From the NCBI RefSeq assembly GCF_017873715.1, contig NZ_JAGGKM010000011.1, forward strand, positions 1-49,249: a stretch of DNA of 49,249 bases. The letters are read 5' to 3'. Below are positions 1 through 9,976 of this stretch, one piece after another. The position numbers and the translations under genes were made by a program. Within the stretch, counting starts at the first letter, position 1; every line of letters starts with the position of its first letter. The notes beneath the pieces are model-generated. The model did no database searches. It had not been told where the DNA came from and saw only the letters and a program-made list of their open reading frames with translations. Source of the DNA: Cytobacillus luteolus (GTDB taxonomy: Bacteria; Bacillota; Bacilli; Bacillales; Bacillaceae_L).

Positions 1-99
<99 letters not shown>

Positions 100-107
100 G
101 AAGCGAA

Positions 108-136
108 AGAACCAGCCCTGTGCTGGTTCTTTTTTT
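108..136 (+). terminator. rRNA operon terminator
   Basis: A perfect 9-bp stem (AGAACCAGC at 108-116 with GCTGGTTCT at 122-130) with a 5-nt loop runs straight into a run of T. It sits 9 bases after the 5S 3' end, where an rRNA operon terminator is expected. Confidence 0.93.
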
Positions 137-172
137 GTGTTTTTTTTGAAAAGGACTTACTGAGAGGTTGTA

Positions 173-406
173 AAACAAGTCGGAATCCAAGGTTTATTCC
201 GACAGGTTGAGCAAGCGCATAGGCAAACAAGTCGGAATCCAAGGCTTATTCCGACAGGTTGATCAAGCGCATAGGCAAACAAGTCGGAATCCAAGGTTTA
301 TTCCGACAGGTTGAGCAAGCACATAGGCAAACAAGTCGGAATCCAAGGCTTATTCAGACAGGTTGAACAAGTACATAGGCAAGCGAGTCCGAATCATTGG
401 TTATTC
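173..406. repeat. 52-bp tandem hairpin repeat array, four copies plus a decayed fifth
   Basis: Four head-to-tail units of exactly 52 bp start at 173, 225, 277 and 329. A fifth, strongly diverged unit starts at 381. Each intact unit holds an inverted repeat, GTCGGAAT and ATTCCGAC (179-186 and 196-203 in unit 1), around a 9-nt loop, followed by a conserved linker containing GGTTGA, CAAG and CATAGGC. Units 1 to 3 differ at only a few positions, none in the stem. Unit 4 has a stem change (TTCAGAC). The fifth keeps only traces of the stem. The array lies between the rRNA terminator and the next gene, with no ORF. Function is unknown; see findings. Confidence 0.92.
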
Positions 407-576
407 AAAAAAGACTTCGAATCTTCTTATACTAACCCTCCACTCCGCCTCCTCACATTATCCTACTAAAATAATTTCTTGTAATACCATATTTAATTAA
501 CTCGTATACATAATAGAAACTCACTTTTCCGTTTCACCTACAAATAAGAAGGGAATGTAGTATTGGAGGGATATGT
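407..576. other. intergenic region upstream of the MgtC-family gene
   Basis: An AT-rich non-coding stretch. The only clear signal is the Shine-Dalgarno GGAGGG at 565-570. TTGTAA at 479-484 and TATACA at 505-510 could be promoter elements, but their 20-bp spacing is too long to call with confidence. No hairpin or RNA gene was recognised. Confidence 0.4.
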
Positions 577-1272
577 ATGGATTTGTCGATGATTTTTAAT
601 GATGAGTTTTATACGATGAGTATTCGCATATTTTTAGCGGCAATTTTAAGTGGACTAGTAGGACTTGAACGTGAGATTAAACGGCATCCTGCAGGATTTC
701 GAACACACTTACTTGTTGGAGTAGGTTCTTGCTTGATGATGTTATTGTCTTTGTATGGGTTTGGTCCTTATCTAAATGATCATGATAACATTCGGTTTGA
801 TCCTGCCCGTATACCATCATATGTCATCAGTGGCATTGGTTTCTTAGGAGCCGGGACAATTCTCGTAAAAGGTGCTACGATTCGAGGATTAACGACTGCA
901 GCCTCTATTTGGGTAGTAGCAGGGTTAGGATTAATTGTAGGGGTTGGAATGTTTGCTCCAGCTATATTAACGACAGCGGTAGTTTTACTTAGTTTAATTT
1001 TCTTAAATAAATTCGAATCTGTCGTATTAAATAGGTCAAAGGCACAATTTTTTCATATAGTAGTTAATAAGGATGACATCTCGCTGTCGACAATTTTAAA
1101 TGTATTTGACTCACATAAGGTAAAAATAATGAATGTATCTTTAAGGTATGGTAAAGGAAAGAACAATCGAACGATTCGTTATACGATTGAAGCTGATATA
1201 AAAAATCCAGAAGAAAAAATAAAAGTATTTGAAGAATTATCAAGAATGGAGAGGATTGAAAAAATCTTTTAA
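577..1272 (+). CDS. MgtC/SapB family membrane protein
   Basis: This 231-residue protein has the MgtC/SapB (YhiD) pattern. Four to five hydrophobic segments fill residues 10-150 and carry the family signatures GLEREIKRHPAGFRTH (about 28-43), GIGFLGAGTI (about 86-95) and GLTTAASIWVVAGLG (about 104-118). A soluble C-terminal domain of about 80 residues with ACT-like character follows. Family members are linked to magnesium limitation, acid tolerance and intracellular survival, but the molecular activity is unsettled, so I assign no substrate. The ATG is preceded by GGAGGG at a 6-nt spacing. The gene stands alone between an rRNA operon and ctsR, where B. subtilis as I know it has no such gene, so it may be a lineage-specific insertion. 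No clear terminator follows. Confidence 0.9.
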   Translation: MDLSMIFNDEFYTMSIRIFLAAILSGLVGLEREIKRHPAGFRTHLLVGVGSCLMMLLSLYGFGPYLNDHDNIRFDPARIPSYVISGIGFLGAGTILVKGATIRGLTTAASIWVVAGLGLIVGVGMFAPAILTTAVVLLSLIFLNKFESVVLNRSKAQFFHIVVNKDDISLSTILNVFDSHKVKIMNVSLRYGKGKNNRTIRYTIEADIKNPEEKIKVFEELSRMERIEKIF

Positions 1273-1332
1273 AAAAAGTGGGTTTAGACTCTATAAAAAC
1301 TTGGCAAGGCTAACACTTGTAAGTGCTACAAC

Positions 1333-1361
1333 TTGATAATTTTTATGATTACCTATAAAAT
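1333..1361 (+). promoter_or_regulatory. predicted SigA promoter of the ctsR-mcsAB-clpC operon
   Basis: TTGATA (1333-1338) and TAAAAT (1356-1361) are 17 bp apart. The expected transcription start, near 1368, falls inside the CtsR operator, as in the autoregulated B. subtilis operon. No convincing SigB promoter was seen. Confidence 0.7.
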
Positions 1362-1364
1362 TAA

Positions 1365-1386
1365 AGTCAAATATAGTCAAAGTCAA
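1365..1386 (+). promoter_or_regulatory. CtsR operator
   Basis: Two direct heptads AGTCAAA (1365-1371 and 1375-1381) are separated by 3 bp, a full match to the known CtsR heptad repeat. A third, incomplete copy (GTCAA, 1382-1386) follows immediately. The site overlaps the predicted start of transcription and so supports autorepression of the operon by CtsR. Confidence 0.92.
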
Positions 1387-1402
1387 GCGAGGTGGAAGAT
1401 AG

Positions 1403-1864
1403 GTGAAAAATATTTCCGATATTATCGAGCAGTATTTAAAACAAGTTCTTGATAGAAGTGATCGGGATATTGTTGAGATAAAGCGAAGCGAAATCGCTCA
1501 TCGATTTGAATGTGTGCCATCACAGATTAATTATGTAATAAATACTAGATTCACATTAGAGCGTGGTTATATTGTGGAAAGTAAACGTGGTGGTGGCGGA
1601 TATATTCGAATCATGAAAGTACAATCTCATGATGATGCACATCTTCTGAAACAATTAATAAATTTAATAGATAGGCGTATTTCACAAGCAAGTGCTGAAG
1701 ATGTGATTGCCCGTTTGGTCGAAGAGGGTGTTCTCTCTGGGAGAGAAGCAAAAATCATGCTTAGTGTCATTGATCGATCTGTCTTATTTATTGAACTTCC
1801 ATATAGAGATGAGTTACGGGCAAGAATGATAAAGGCTATGTTGACTTCCTTAATGTACAAGTAA
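1403..1864 (+). CDS. ctsR: Transcriptional repressor CtsR of class III heat-shock genes
   Basis: CtsR represses clp and mcs genes by binding AGTCAAA heptads, and is inactivated by heat and by McsA/McsB/ClpCP. The 153-residue protein has the usual length. The N-terminal winged helix-turn-helix (about residues 1-75) includes the glycine-rich wing SKRGGGGYIRI (about 60-70), whose glycine loop acts as the thermosensor in the B. subtilis protein. The C-terminal dimerisation domain contains REAKIML. The start is GTG at 1403, supported by GAGGTGG at 1389-1395. It is the first gene of ctsR-mcsA-mcsB-clpC and sits directly behind its own operator. Confidence 0.97.
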   Translation: MKNISDIIEQYLKQVLDRSDRDIVEIKRSEIAHRFECVPSQINYVINTRFTLERGYIVESKRGGGGYIRIMKVQSHDDAHLLKQLINLIDRRISQASAEDVIARLVEEGVLSGREAKIMLSVIDRSVLFIELPYRDELRARMIKAMLTSLMYK

Positions 1865-1970
1865 TCATTCAATATTAATAAGTTGTTTCACATATAGTTG
1901 ATAGTTTTAAAAAACATAAATAAGCGTGATTTGATTTTCTATAGTTTAGGTCTTGGAGAGGTGAGGAAGA

Positions 1971-2510
1971 GTGATTTGTCAGGAATGTAATAAGAGACCT
2001 GCGACCTTGCATTTTACAAAGATAGTGAATGGTGAAAAGACAGAGGTTCACATTTGTGAACATTGTGCCCAGGAGAAAAGTGAGATGTTTATGTTTTCGG
2101 GAAATGGTTTTTCAATCAATAATTTGTTGGCAGGTTTATTAAATATTGAACCTTCCATTAGTGAAACGAAACCATTTATAAATAATGAAATTACTCAGTG
2201 TCCCCGTTGTAACATGACATTTCAACAGTTTGCTAAGGTAGGGAGATTCGGTTGCTCCGAGTGTTACAAAGCGTTTAATAAGCATCTAACACCAATCTTA
2301 AAAAGATTGCATAGTGGAAATACAGCACATATTGGCAAGATTCCGAAGCGGGCTGGAGGAAAAATTCATATCCGTAAAGAGATTGAAGAGTTAAAACAAA
2401 GTCTTCAAGAACAAATTGTTAATGAGGAATTTGAACAAGCAGCACTACTTCGAGATCAAATTCGTGCCTTAGAAAAAAAGGTAAGTGAACATAGAGAGGG
2501 GGAAAGTTAA
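1971..2510 (+). CDS. mcsA: McsA, zinc-binding activator of the McsB arginine kinase
   Basis: McsA is the adaptor and activator of McsB and also modulates CtsR. The 179-residue protein has several CxxC zinc motifs: CQECNKRP at the N terminus, CEHCAQE (about 29-35), CPRCNMTF (about 77-84) and CSECYKAF (about 95-102). A C-terminal UVR motif follows (EEIEELKQSL to RDQIRALEKK, about 137-170), a helical hairpin of the type found in ClpC and UvrB. The start is GTG at 1971, behind GGAGAGGTGAGG. The stop is 3 nt before mcsB, which suggests tight co-translation. Confidence 0.97.
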   Translation: MICQECNKRPATLHFTKIVNGEKTEVHICEHCAQEKSEMFMFSGNGFSINNLLAGLLNIEPSISETKPFINNEITQCPRCNMTFQQFAKVGRFGCSECYKAFNKHLTPILKRLHSGNTAHIGKIPKRAGGKIHIRKEIEELKQSLQEQIVNEEFEQAALLRDQIRALEKKVSEHREGES

Positions 2511-2513
2511 TCT

Positions 2514-3602
2514 ATGTCACTACAACGTTTTATCAATCAAGCTATTAGCTCTTGGATGAATCAGGAGGGCCCTGACTCAGATATTGTATTGAGTAGTCGA
2601 ATACGATTAGCTAGAAATTTTGAAGATATGCTTTTCCCAACTCTATCTACCAACGAAGAAGCTCAGTCAATTGTAAAGCTATTTGAAGAAAGGTTTGAAA
2701 AGGAGTCTTTTCAAGAAATTGGTGAGTTTGAGTTATTAAAAATGGATGAACTTCAGCCACTAGAGAAAAGAGTACTAGTGGAAAAGCATTTAATTAGTCC
2801 ACACTTAGCAAAAGATGCTACATTTGGTGCCTGCCTTTTATCTGAGAATGAAGAAATTAGTATTATGATTAATGAAGAAGACCATATTCGAATACAATGT
2901 CTGTACCCCGGATTTCAATTAAATGAAGCACTAAAGGTAGCTAGTGAACTGGATGATTGGATAGAGCAACATGTAGATTATGCATTTGATGAGCAAAAAG
3001 GCTATTTGACAACCTGCCCTACAAATGTTGGAACGGGAATGCGTGCTTCAGTCATGATGCATCTTCCTGCTTTAATTCTAACAGACCAAATGAAGCGAAT
3101 TATTCCTGCTATTAATCAACTTGGTTTGGTTGTGAGAGGGATATATGGTGAAGGTAGTGAAGCATTAGGAAATTTATTTCAAATATCGAATCAAATGACA
3201 CTTGGAAAAACGGAAGAGGACATTGTTGAGGATCTAAATAGCGTTGTTAGTCAGTTGATTTCACAAGAACGATCTGCCAGAGAAGCATTAGTTAAGACTT
3301 CAAACATACAATTAGAAGACAGAGTATATCGCTCCTATGGTGTTCTGGCTAATAGCCGTATTATTGAGTCGAAAGAAGCAGCAAAATGCTTGTCTGATGT
3401 TCGATTAGGAATTGATTTAGGAATTCTCAAGAACATTTCCAGAACAATCTTGAATGAATTAATGATATTAACACAACCTGGTTTTTTACAGTTATATTCA
3501 GGTGGTGCATTAAGAGCAAATGAAAGAGATATAAGAAGAGCCACATTAATTCGAGAACGATTAAAGCTTGAAGAAGAAAATACAAATGAGCTTGGAGGTT
3601 GA
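2514..3602 (+). CDS. mcsB: Protein-arginine kinase McsB
   Basis: McsB phosphorylates arginines on aggregated or misfolded proteins, and the phosphoarginine mark directs them to ClpCP. The 362-residue protein is a phosphagen-kinase-fold enzyme. The N-terminal nucleotide-binding motif [11 protein letters not shown] is at about residues 24-34. The catalytic core includes [19 protein letters not shown] (about 167-185), and the segment [17 protein letters not shown] is at about 212-228. The C-terminal region carries the arginine-rich [17 protein letters not shown]. Length is normal. It is translated from an ATG 3 nt after mcsA, and clpC begins 6 nt after its stop. Confidence 0.97.
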   Translation: MSLQRFINQAISSWMNQEGPDSDIVLSSRIRLARNFEDMLFPTLSTNEEAQSIVKLFEERFEKESFQEIGEFELLKMDELQPLEKRVLVEKHLISPHLAKDATFGACLLSENEEISIMINEEDHIRIQCLYPGFQLNEALKVASELDDWIEQHVDYAFDEQKGYLTTCPTNVGTGMRASVMMHLPALILTDQMKRIIPAINQLGLVVRGIYGEGSEALGNLFQISNQMTLGKTEEDIVEDLNSVVSQLISQERSAREALVKTSNIQLEDRVYRSYGVLANSRIIESKEAAKCLSDVRLGIDLGILKNISRTILNELMILTQPGFLQLYSGGALRANERDIRRATLIRERLKLEEENTNELGG

Positions 3603-3608
3603 TGATCG

Positions 3609-6044
3609 ATGATGTTTGGAAGATTTACTGAGCGAGCACAAAAAGTATTAGCACTAGCGCAAGAAGAAGCGGTGCGTTTAGGACATAACAATATCGGTAC
3701 AGAACATATTTTATTAGGTTTAATTCGCGAAGGTGAAGGGATTGCAGCGAAGGCTTTAGTTGCTTTAGGATTAGGTCCTGAAAAAATTCAAAAAGAAGTA
3801 GAAGGCCTTATCGGTCGTGGTCAAGATGCATCACAAACAATCCACTATACACCTAGAGCAAAAAAAGTTATCGAACTATCTATGGACGAAGCTAGAAAGC
3901 TTGGTCACTCATATGTCGGAACGGAACATATCCTACTTGGATTAATTCGTGAAGGTGAGGGAGTGGCTGCAAGAGTTTTAAATAATCTAGGTGTTAGCTT
4001 AAACAAAGCTAGACAACAGGTTCTACAACTACTAGGTAGCAATGAGTCTTCTTCAGGGCATCAAGGAGGAGGAGCAGCTAATGCAAATACTCCGACACTT
4101 GATAGTTTAGCAAGAGACTTAACTGCCATTGCAAGAGAAGGAAGTCTTGACCCTGTTATTGGTCGAAGCAAAGAAATACAGCGTGTGATTGAAGTCCTGA
4201 GCCGTCGTACGAAAAATAATCCTGTTCTTATTGGTGAGCCAGGTGTAGGTAAAACAGCAATTGCCGAAGGGTTAGCGCAACAAATTATTAACAATGAGGT
4301 ACCTGAAACCCTAAGAGATAAGCGTGTAATGACATTAGATATGGGAACAGTTGTAGCTGGAACAAAATATCGTGGTGAATTCGAAGATCGTTTAAAAAAG
4401 GTAATGGATGAAATTCGCCAAGCAGGAAATATCATTTTATTCATTGATGAGCTTCATACATTAATTGGTGCTGGTGGAGCAGAAGGTGCCATCGATGCTT
4501 CAAATATTTTAAAACCGTCATTAGCACGTGGAGAATTGCAATGTATTGGAGCAACTACACTAGATGAGTACCGAAAGTACATTGAGAAAGATGCAGCATT
4601 AGAAAGAAGATTCCAGCCTATACAAGTAGATGAACCAACTATTGAAGAATCCATTCAAATTTTACAAGGGCTAAGAGACCGCTATGAAGCGCATCATCGT
4701 GTTTCAATTACTGATGAATCTATCATTCAAGCTGTAAAACTATCTGACCGTTATATCTCAGATCGATTTTTACCAGATAAAGCAATTGATTTAATTGATG
4801 AAGCTGGTTCGAAAGTTCGTTTACGATCCTATACTGCTCCTCCTAATTTAAAAGAGCTCGAGCAAAAGCTAGAGGGTGTTAGGAAGGAAAAGGACGCTGC
4901 AGTGCAAAGTCAGGAATTTGAAAAAGCCGCATCCTTACGTGACAGTGAACAGCGCTTGAGAGAAAAGCTTGAAGAAACAAAGAAAAACTGGAAAGAAAAA
5001 CAAGGTCAAGAAAACTCTGAAGTTACGGTGGATGATATTGCAACAGTTGTTGCGAACTGGACTGGTATTCCTGTAGCTAAGCTAGCTCAAACAGAAACTG
5101 AAAAGTTATTAAATATGGAGGAAATCCTTCACTCGCGTGTAATTGGACAGGAAGAAGCTGTAAAAGCAGTTGCTAAGGCAGTTAGACGTTCAAGAGCAGG
5201 CTTAAAGGATCCAAAACGCCCAACAGGTTCATTTATTTTCTTAGGACCTACTGGTGTGGGTAAGACGGAGCTAGCAAGAGCTTTAGCTGAATCAATATTC
5301 GGTGATGAGGATGCAATGATCCGTATTGATATGTCAGAGTATATGGAAAAGCATTCGACTTCAAGATTAGTAGGTTCACCTCCAGGATATGTTGGATATG
5401 AGGAAGGCGGACAACTAACAGAGAAGGTACGTCGTAAACCTTATTCTGTTGTTCTTTTAGATGAAATTGAGAAAGCACATCCAGACGTATTCAATATTTT
5501 ATTACAGGTATTAGAGGATGGACGCTTAACAGATTCGAAAGGTCGATTAGTCGATTTCCGTAATACAATAGTGATTATGACATCTAACGTAGGGGCTAGT
5601 ACCTTAAAGAGAAACAAGTATGTTGGATTTAATCTACAAGATGAAACACAAGATTATAAGGACATGAAGAGCAAGGTTATGGAGGAGCTTAAAAAATCCT
5701 TCCGACCAGAGTTCTTAAATCGTATTGATGAAATAATAGTCTTCCATGCTTTAGAGAAAAAGCATTTGAAAGACATTGTTACATTAATGTCCGATCAATT
5801 AACAAAACGATTAGTTGAACAGGAAATTAAGTTAGAACTAACAGATGCTGCAAAAGATAAAATTGTGGAAGAAGGCCACGATTTAGAATATGGAGCAAGG
5901 CCTTTACGTAGAGCAATCCAAAAACAAGTCGAAGACCGTCTTTCTGAGGAATTATTGCGAGGAACGATTGAAAAGGGTCAAAGTATTGTCTTAGACATTG
6001 AAAATGGTGAATTTGTCGTTAGGTCTGCTGAAAAGGTAAAATAA
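3609..6044 (+). CDS. clpC: AAA+ unfoldase ClpC, ATPase subunit of ClpCP protease
   Basis: ClpC unfolds substrates, including phosphoarginine-tagged proteins and McsA/CtsR, and feeds them to ClpP. The 811-residue protein has all expected parts. Two Clp-N repeats (each with [15 protein letters not shown]) lie in residues 1-145. The first Walker [10 protein letters not shown], is near 209, with its Walker B at FIDELH. The middle UVR/coiled-coil segment is at about 420-455. The second Walker [10 protein letters not shown], is near 546. The ClpP-docking tripeptide VGF is at about 672-674. Of two adjacent ATG codons, the first (3609) gives [10 protein letters not shown] as in B. subtilis. The Shine-Dalgarno GGAGG (3594-3598) lies inside the mcsB 3' end. 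A strong terminator follows. Confidence 0.98.
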   Translation: MMFGRFTERAQKVLALAQEEAVRLGHNNIGTEHILLGLIREGEGIAAKALVALGLGPEKIQKEVEGLIGRGQDASQTIHYTPRAKKVIELSMDEARKLGHSYVGTEHILLGLIREGEGVAARVLNNLGVSLNKARQQVLQLLGSNESSSGHQGGGAANANTPTLDSLARDLTAIAREGSLDPVIGRSKEIQRVIEVLSRRTKNNPVLIGEPGVGKTAIAEGLAQQIINNEVPETLRDKRVMTLDMGTVVAGTKYRGEFEDRLKKVMDEIRQAGNIILFIDELHTLIGAGGAEGAIDASNILKPSLARGELQCIGATTLDEYRKYIEKDAALERRFQPIQVDEPTIEESIQILQGLRDRYEAHHRVSITDESIIQAVKLSDRYISDRFLPDKAIDLIDEAGSKVRLRSYTAPPNLKELEQKLEGVRKEKDAAVQSQEFEKAASLRDSEQRLREKLEETKKNWKEKQGQENSEVTVDDIATVVANWTGIPVAKLAQTETEKLLNMEEILHSRVIGQEEAVKAVAKAVRRSRAGLKDPKRPTGSFIFLGPTGVGKTELARALAESIFGDEDAMIRIDMSEYMEKHSTSRLVGSPPGYVGYEEGGQLTEKVRRKPYSVVLLDEIEKAHPDVFNILLQVLEDGRLTDSKGRLVDFRNTIVIMTSNVGASTLKRNKYVGFNLQDETQDYKDMKSKVMEELKKSFRPEFLNRIDEIIVFHALEKKHLKDIVTLMSDQLTKRLVEQEIKLELTDAAKDKIVEEGHDLEYGARPLRRAIQKQVEDRLSEELLRGTIEKGQSIVLDIENGEFVVRSAEKVK

Positions 6045-6057
6045 GAACTAACTACCT

Positions 6058-6110
6058 GCCGAGGTATACAATTCAAAACTATATTTTTGATGTATATCTC
6101 GGCTTTTTTT
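6058..6110 (+). terminator. terminator of the ctsR-clpC operon
   Basis: A 12-bp stem (GCCGAGGTATAC at 6058-6069 with GTATATCTCGGC at 6092-6103, one G-U pair), a 22-nt loop and seven T residues. It is placed 13 nt after the clpC stop. Confidence 0.92.
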
Positions 6111-6117
6111 GTAAGGT

Positions 6118-6146
6118 TTGTTATGATTTCTTACAAAAAGTAACAT
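6118..6146 (+). promoter_or_regulatory. possible promoter of radA-disA
   Basis: TTGTTA (6118-6123) and TAACAT (6141-6146) are 17 bp apart. The elements are only moderate matches, but the preceding terminator means radA needs its own promoter within this 83-bp gap. Confidence 0.4.
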
Positions 6147-6193
6147 AATTTAACATTAGCAAAGGTATTTTAATAAGAGAGGGTATCTAAATC

Positions 6194-7564
6194 ATGGCAA
6201 AGAAAAAAACAAAGTTTATCTGTCAATCATGTGGTTATGAATCACCAAAATGGATGGGGAAGTGCCCAGGATGTGAAGCATGGAATACATTTGTTGAAGA
6301 AATCGAAGCAAAGCCCTCAAGAAGAGGTGCGTTTGTCCACAGTAATTCCTCAATCGTTACCAAACCTTCACCTATCTCTTCAATTGAAACAAGTAGCGAG
6401 CCCCGTATGTACACTTCAATTTCTGAATTTAATCGTGTTCTTGGAGGGGGGATTGTAAGAGGGTCTCTCGTATTAATAGGCGGTGATCCAGGGATCGGAA
6501 AGTCGACATTATTGTTACAAGTTTCTTCACAGCTTGCGAGTAAAGAAAAAGTTTTATATATCTCAGGTGAAGAATCAGTTAAACAGACAAAACTACGCTC
6601 AGACCGTCTTGGTGTTGTTTCTGACCAGTTATTTGTTTTGGCTGAAACAGACTTAGAGTATATTTCCCAGGCTATCGAACAAACAAACCCCGGATTTGTA
6701 GTCGTAGATTCAATTCAAACAGTCTATCATTCAGAAGTTACATCCGCACCTGGCAGTGTTTCGCAAGTAAGAGAATGTACTTCTGAATTGATGAAAATTG
6801 CGAAAACGAAAGGGATTGCTATTTTTATTGTAGGTCATGTTACTAAAGAGGGATCCATTGCAGGTCCGAGATTATTAGAACACATGGTGGATACAGTTTT
6901 ATACTTCGAAGGAGAGAGACATCATACATACCGTATTTTGAGAGCAGTAAAAAACCGGTTTGGATCTACAAATGAAATGGGCATTTTTGAAATGAAGGAA
7001 TCGGGATTAGAAGAAGTAGCTAATCCGTCAGAAATTTTCTTAGAAGAACGGTCAAAGGGAGCGGCAGGATCAACTGTTGTCGCTTCAATGGAGGGAACAC
7101 GACCGGTATTAGTAGAAATTCAAGCATTAATATCTCCAACTAGCTTTGGAAATCCTAGACGTATGGCAACCGGTATAGATCATAACCGTGTATCCTTACT
7201 AATGGCTGTTCTTGAAAAGAGAGTTGGACTTCTCTTACAAAATCAAGATGCATATTTGAAGGTAGCAGGAGGAGTAAAGCTGGATGAACCTGCAATTGAT
7301 CTAGCAGTCGCTATAAGTATTGCTTCTAGTTTTCGTGATCAACCACCAAAACCTACCGATGTGTTCATTGGAGAGGTCGGTCTAACAGGTGAAGTAAGGC
7401 GAGTAGCAAGGATTGAACAAAGGGTTCAGGAGGCTGCTAAACTTGGTTTTGAACGAGTAATTATTCCAGAGCGTAATTTAGGAGGATGGACAGTACCAAA
7501 AGGAGTAGAGGTTGTTGGAGTAGCAAGTGTGAGGGAAGCTCTACAATACACGTTAGGGGGATAA
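6194..7564 (+). CDS. radA: DNA repair protein RadA (Sms)
   Basis: RadA is a RecA-like, DnaB-type helicase that promotes branch migration during recombination and repair, and in B. subtilis it interacts with DisA. The 456-residue protein starts with a zinc finger ([18 protein letters not shown], residues 9-26). The RecA core carries Walker [11 protein letters not shown] (about 96-105) and the RadA signature KNRFG (about 253-257). The C-terminal domain is Lon-protease-like ([12 protein letters not shown], about 395-406) without proteolytic function in this family. AGAGAGGG precedes the ATG. disA starts 3 nt after the stop, so the two are co-translated. Confidence 0.97.
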   Translation: MAKKKTKFICQSCGYESPKWMGKCPGCEAWNTFVEEIEAKPSRRGAFVHSNSSIVTKPSPISSIETSSEPRMYTSISEFNRVLGGGIVRGSLVLIGGDPGIGKSTLLLQVSSQLASKEKVLYISGEESVKQTKLRSDRLGVVSDQLFVLAETDLEYISQAIEQTNPGFVVVDSIQTVYHSEVTSAPGSVSQVRECTSELMKIAKTKGIAIFIVGHVTKEGSIAGPRLLEHMVDTVLYFEGERHHTYRILRAVKNRFGSTNEMGIFEMKESGLEEVANPSEIFLEERSKGAAGSTVVASMEGTRPVLVEIQALISPTSFGNPRRMATGIDHNRVSLLMAVLEKRVGLLLQNQDAYLKVAGGVKLDEPAIDLAVAISIASSFRDQPPKPTDVFIGEVGLTGEVRRVARIEQRVQEAAKLGFERVIIPERNLGGWTVPKGVEVVGVASVREALQYTLGG

Positions 7565-7567
7565 TGA

Positions 7568-8641
7568 ATGATTGAACACCATCAAAATGATAAGAGTTTA
7601 AATCATATTCTTCGGTTTATTGCTCCAGGCACACCTATACGGGAAGGGATTGATAATGTACTTCGTGCCAAAACAGGTGGTTTAATTGTTGTGGGCTATA
7701 ATGAAATAGTTAAAGAGGTTGTAGATGGGGGTTTTCAAATAAATAGCCCTTTTTCACCAGCTTATTTATATGAACTTGCCAAGATGGACGGAGCAATCAT
7801 TCTAAATGAATCCGGAAGCAAGATTTTATATGCAAATGCACAACTTGTCCCAAGTACAAATACACTGTCTACTGAAACCGGTATGCGTCACCGGACGGCG
7901 GAGCGGGTTGCAAGGCAAACAGGTGCACTTGTAGTTGCTATTTCACAACGTAGAAACGTCATTACCCTTTATCAAGGAGAATTCCGTTACGCACTAAAGG
8001 ATATCGGTGTTATCTTAACAAAAGCCAATCAAGCGATACAAACTTTAGAAAAATATAAAACAGTGCTTGATCAAGCGATTACAGATCTTGGTGCACTTGA
8101 GTTTGAAGAGCTAGTAACTCATGCTGAGGTATTACAGGTTCTTCACCGCATTGAGATGGTACTTCGTATCAAAAGTGAGATTCTTTGCTATATTAATGAA
8201 TTAGGAACAGAGGGAAGACTTCTTCGCTTGCAAATGACAGAGCTTCTAGTGAACGTAGAAAAAGAAGCGGCTCTAGTCATAAAGGATTATATGAAGGATC
8301 GAGCTAGTGAGCCTTATGAAATTTTAGATAAACTACAAGAGCTATCAAATGAGGAATTACTAGATGATACGATTATCTTGAAATTATTAGGATATTCAGT
8401 TGCAACAGACCCAGATGAAGTAATAGCTACCAGGGGATATCGTATTTTAAACAAAATCCCTAGACTACCTCCACTTATCATAGAAAATTTAGTATCAACC
8501 TTTCAAAATATGAAACAAATTATGCAATCATCCGTAGAACAGTTAGACGAGGTTGAAGGGATAGGGGAGGTACGCGCAAGAAAGATCAAAGAGGGGTTAA
8601 AAAGAATTAGAGAGCAGTTATTTATTGATAGGCAAATATGA
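7568..8641 (+). CDS. disA: DNA integrity scanning protein DisA, diadenylate cyclase
   Basis: DisA makes cyclic di-AMP from two ATP and reports DNA damage, since branched DNA inhibits its activity. The 357-residue protein contains the DAC-domain motifs DGA (about 74-76) and RHRTAERVA (about 108-116), both required for nucleotide binding and catalysis. A helical spine follows, then a C-terminal helix-hairpin-helix DNA-binding domain ([19 protein letters not shown], about 328-346). The order radA-disA is conserved in Bacillus. An overlapping ATG at 7564 reads into an immediate stop, so the start is 7568, with a G-rich Shine-Dalgarno inside the radA end. Confidence 0.97.
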   Translation: MIEHHQNDKSLNHILRFIAPGTPIREGIDNVLRAKTGGLIVVGYNEIVKEVVDGGFQINSPFSPAYLYELAKMDGAIILNESGSKILYANAQLVPSTNTLSTETGMRHRTAERVARQTGALVVAISQRRNVITLYQGEFRYALKDIGVILTKANQAIQTLEKYKTVLDQAITDLGALEFEELVTHAEVLQVLHRIEMVLRIKSEILCYINELGTEGRLLRLQMTELLVNVEKEAALVIKDYMKDRASEPYEILDKLQELSNEELLDDTIILKLLGYSVATDPDEVIATRGYRILNKIPRLPPLIIENLVSTFQNMKQIMQSSVEQLDEVEGIGEVRARKIKEGLKRIREQLFIDRQI

Positions 8642-8687
8642 ATTGATAATACAATTTATCTATGATAAAATGGGTCCTTTTGTTAAA

Positions 8688-8716
8688 TTGACACTAAAAT
8701 TCGTAGATGATACTCT
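8688..8716 (+). promoter_or_regulatory. predicted SigA promoter upstream of yacL
   Basis: A consensus TTGACA (8688-8693) is 17 bp from TACTCT (8711-8716), in the 197-bp gap after disA. The transcript would have a leader of about 115 nt. No strong terminator was seen between disA and this promoter. Confidence 0.65.
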
Positions 8717-8838
8717 AATGGTGATATATTTATATTTTTTTTATTTATATGAATCTTTCCAAAGACAATTAAAAAAACTATAGGATACAGGTTTCAATAA
8801 TTTTAAAGTGTTAATAATGATAAGGAGGAGGTGAAGGA

Positions 8839-9933
8839 ATGTTAAAACGTATTGTACAGCTATTTTTTCTTATAATAGGAGGAATGCTCGGGATTTTCTT
8901 TATACCTGAACTATTTGAGCTGTTAAATGTCGGTGATATTCCGTATTTAGATAAACCATATACACTTGCCATATTAGGTGCTATTATTTTATTCATTACT
9001 ACATTTTGGTTAGTTGATTACATTGTTGGTTTAATTAGATGGCTTGAAGAAACGTTAGTGAAAGCACCAGTTACCGATGTATTGTTTGGAAGTTTAGGTA
9101 TTATTTTTGGATTAATCGTTGCTTTTTTAATTGTTATTCCTTTAAAGTCCATACAGTTTACTGTTGTAAATACAGTAGTCCCTATTTTTGTAACCCTACT
9201 TCTAGGCTACCTAGGATTCCAAGTTGGTTTTAAAAAGAGAGACGAACTAGTTAATCTATTTAGTAGCTCTAATAAAAGTGGTAAGAAAAAAGGTCTAGAT
9301 GATGAAGAGGTTGACCCATCAGCAAAGAAGTTAAAAATTTTAGATACAAGTGTCATTATTGATGGGAGAATTGCGGACATTTGCCAAACTGGGTTCTTAG
9401 AAGGGGTTATTGTTATCCCTAGATTTGTCCTTGAAGAATTGCAGCATATAGCAGACTCTTCAGATGTACTTAAACGAAATCGCGGTAGAAGAGGGCTAGA
9501 TATTTTAAATCGTATCCAGAAGGAGTTATCAATCAAAGTTGAGATTTATGAAGGCGACTTTGATGAAATTGCTGAGGTCGATAGTAAGCTTGTAAAGCTA
9601 GCACAGTTAACAATGGGTGTAGTAGTTACCAATGATTTTAACCTAAATAAGGTATGTGAATTGCAGAACGTTGCTGTGTTAAATATAAATGATTTAGCAA
9701 ATGCGGTTAAACCAGTTGTATTACCTGGTGAAGAATTAAATGTACAAGTAATTAAGGACGGTAAGGAATATAATCAAGGAGTTGCCTATCTCGATGATGG
9801 TACGATGATTGTTGTCGAGGAAGGTAGGGATTATATAGGTAAAAAGATTGATGTACTGGTAACAAGTGTACTTCAAACATCAGCAGGACGAATGATTTTT
9901 GCGAAACCAAAGCTACTAGAAAAGGCATTATAA
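8839..9933 (+). CDS. yacL: Membrane-anchored PIN/TRAM domain protein (YacL family, putative RNase)
   Basis: The 364-residue protein has an N-terminal membrane region with about four hydrophobic helices (residues 5-25, 38-65, 80-105 and 112-130). A cytoplasmic PIN-like nuclease domain follows ([15 protein letters not shown] at about 169-183, [11 protein letters not shown] at about 197-207, [12 protein letters not shown] at about 262-273), with the acidic residues expected for metal binding. The last 75 residues look like a TRAM RNA-binding domain. PIN-TRAM proteins at this locus are thought to act on RNA, but the substrate is not established, and older annotations call it PilT-like. The Shine-Dalgarno is AAGGAGGAGG. 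Confidence 0.93.
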   Translation: MLKRIVQLFFLIIGGMLGIFFIPELFELLNVGDIPYLDKPYTLAILGAIILFITTFWLVDYIVGLIRWLEETLVKAPVTDVLFGSLGIIFGLIVAFLIVIPLKSIQFTVVNTVVPIFVTLLLGYLGFQVGFKKRDELVNLFSSSNKSGKKKGLDDEEVDPSAKKLKILDTSVIIDGRIADICQTGFLEGVIVIPRFVLEELQHIADSSDVLKRNRGRRGLDILNRIQKELSIKVEIYEGDFDEIAEVDSKLVKLAQLTMGVVVTNDFNLNKVCELQNVAVLNINDLANAVKPVVLPGEELNVQVIKDGKEYNQGVAYLDDGTMIVVEEGRDYIGKKIDVLVTSVLQTSAGRMIFAKPKLLEKAL

Positions 9934-9976
9934 TGAATAAGTCTTAGTTGTTTCAATGAATAGGGGCAAAGGAAAT

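Noticed and set aside
173-406. CRISPR array
   Set aside because: The whole 52-bp unit repeats, including the part that would be the spacer; there are no unique spacers and no cas genes.
1300-1330. Terminator after the MgtC-family gene
   Set aside because: The CACTTGTAAGTG palindrome has no adequate loop and no T tract.
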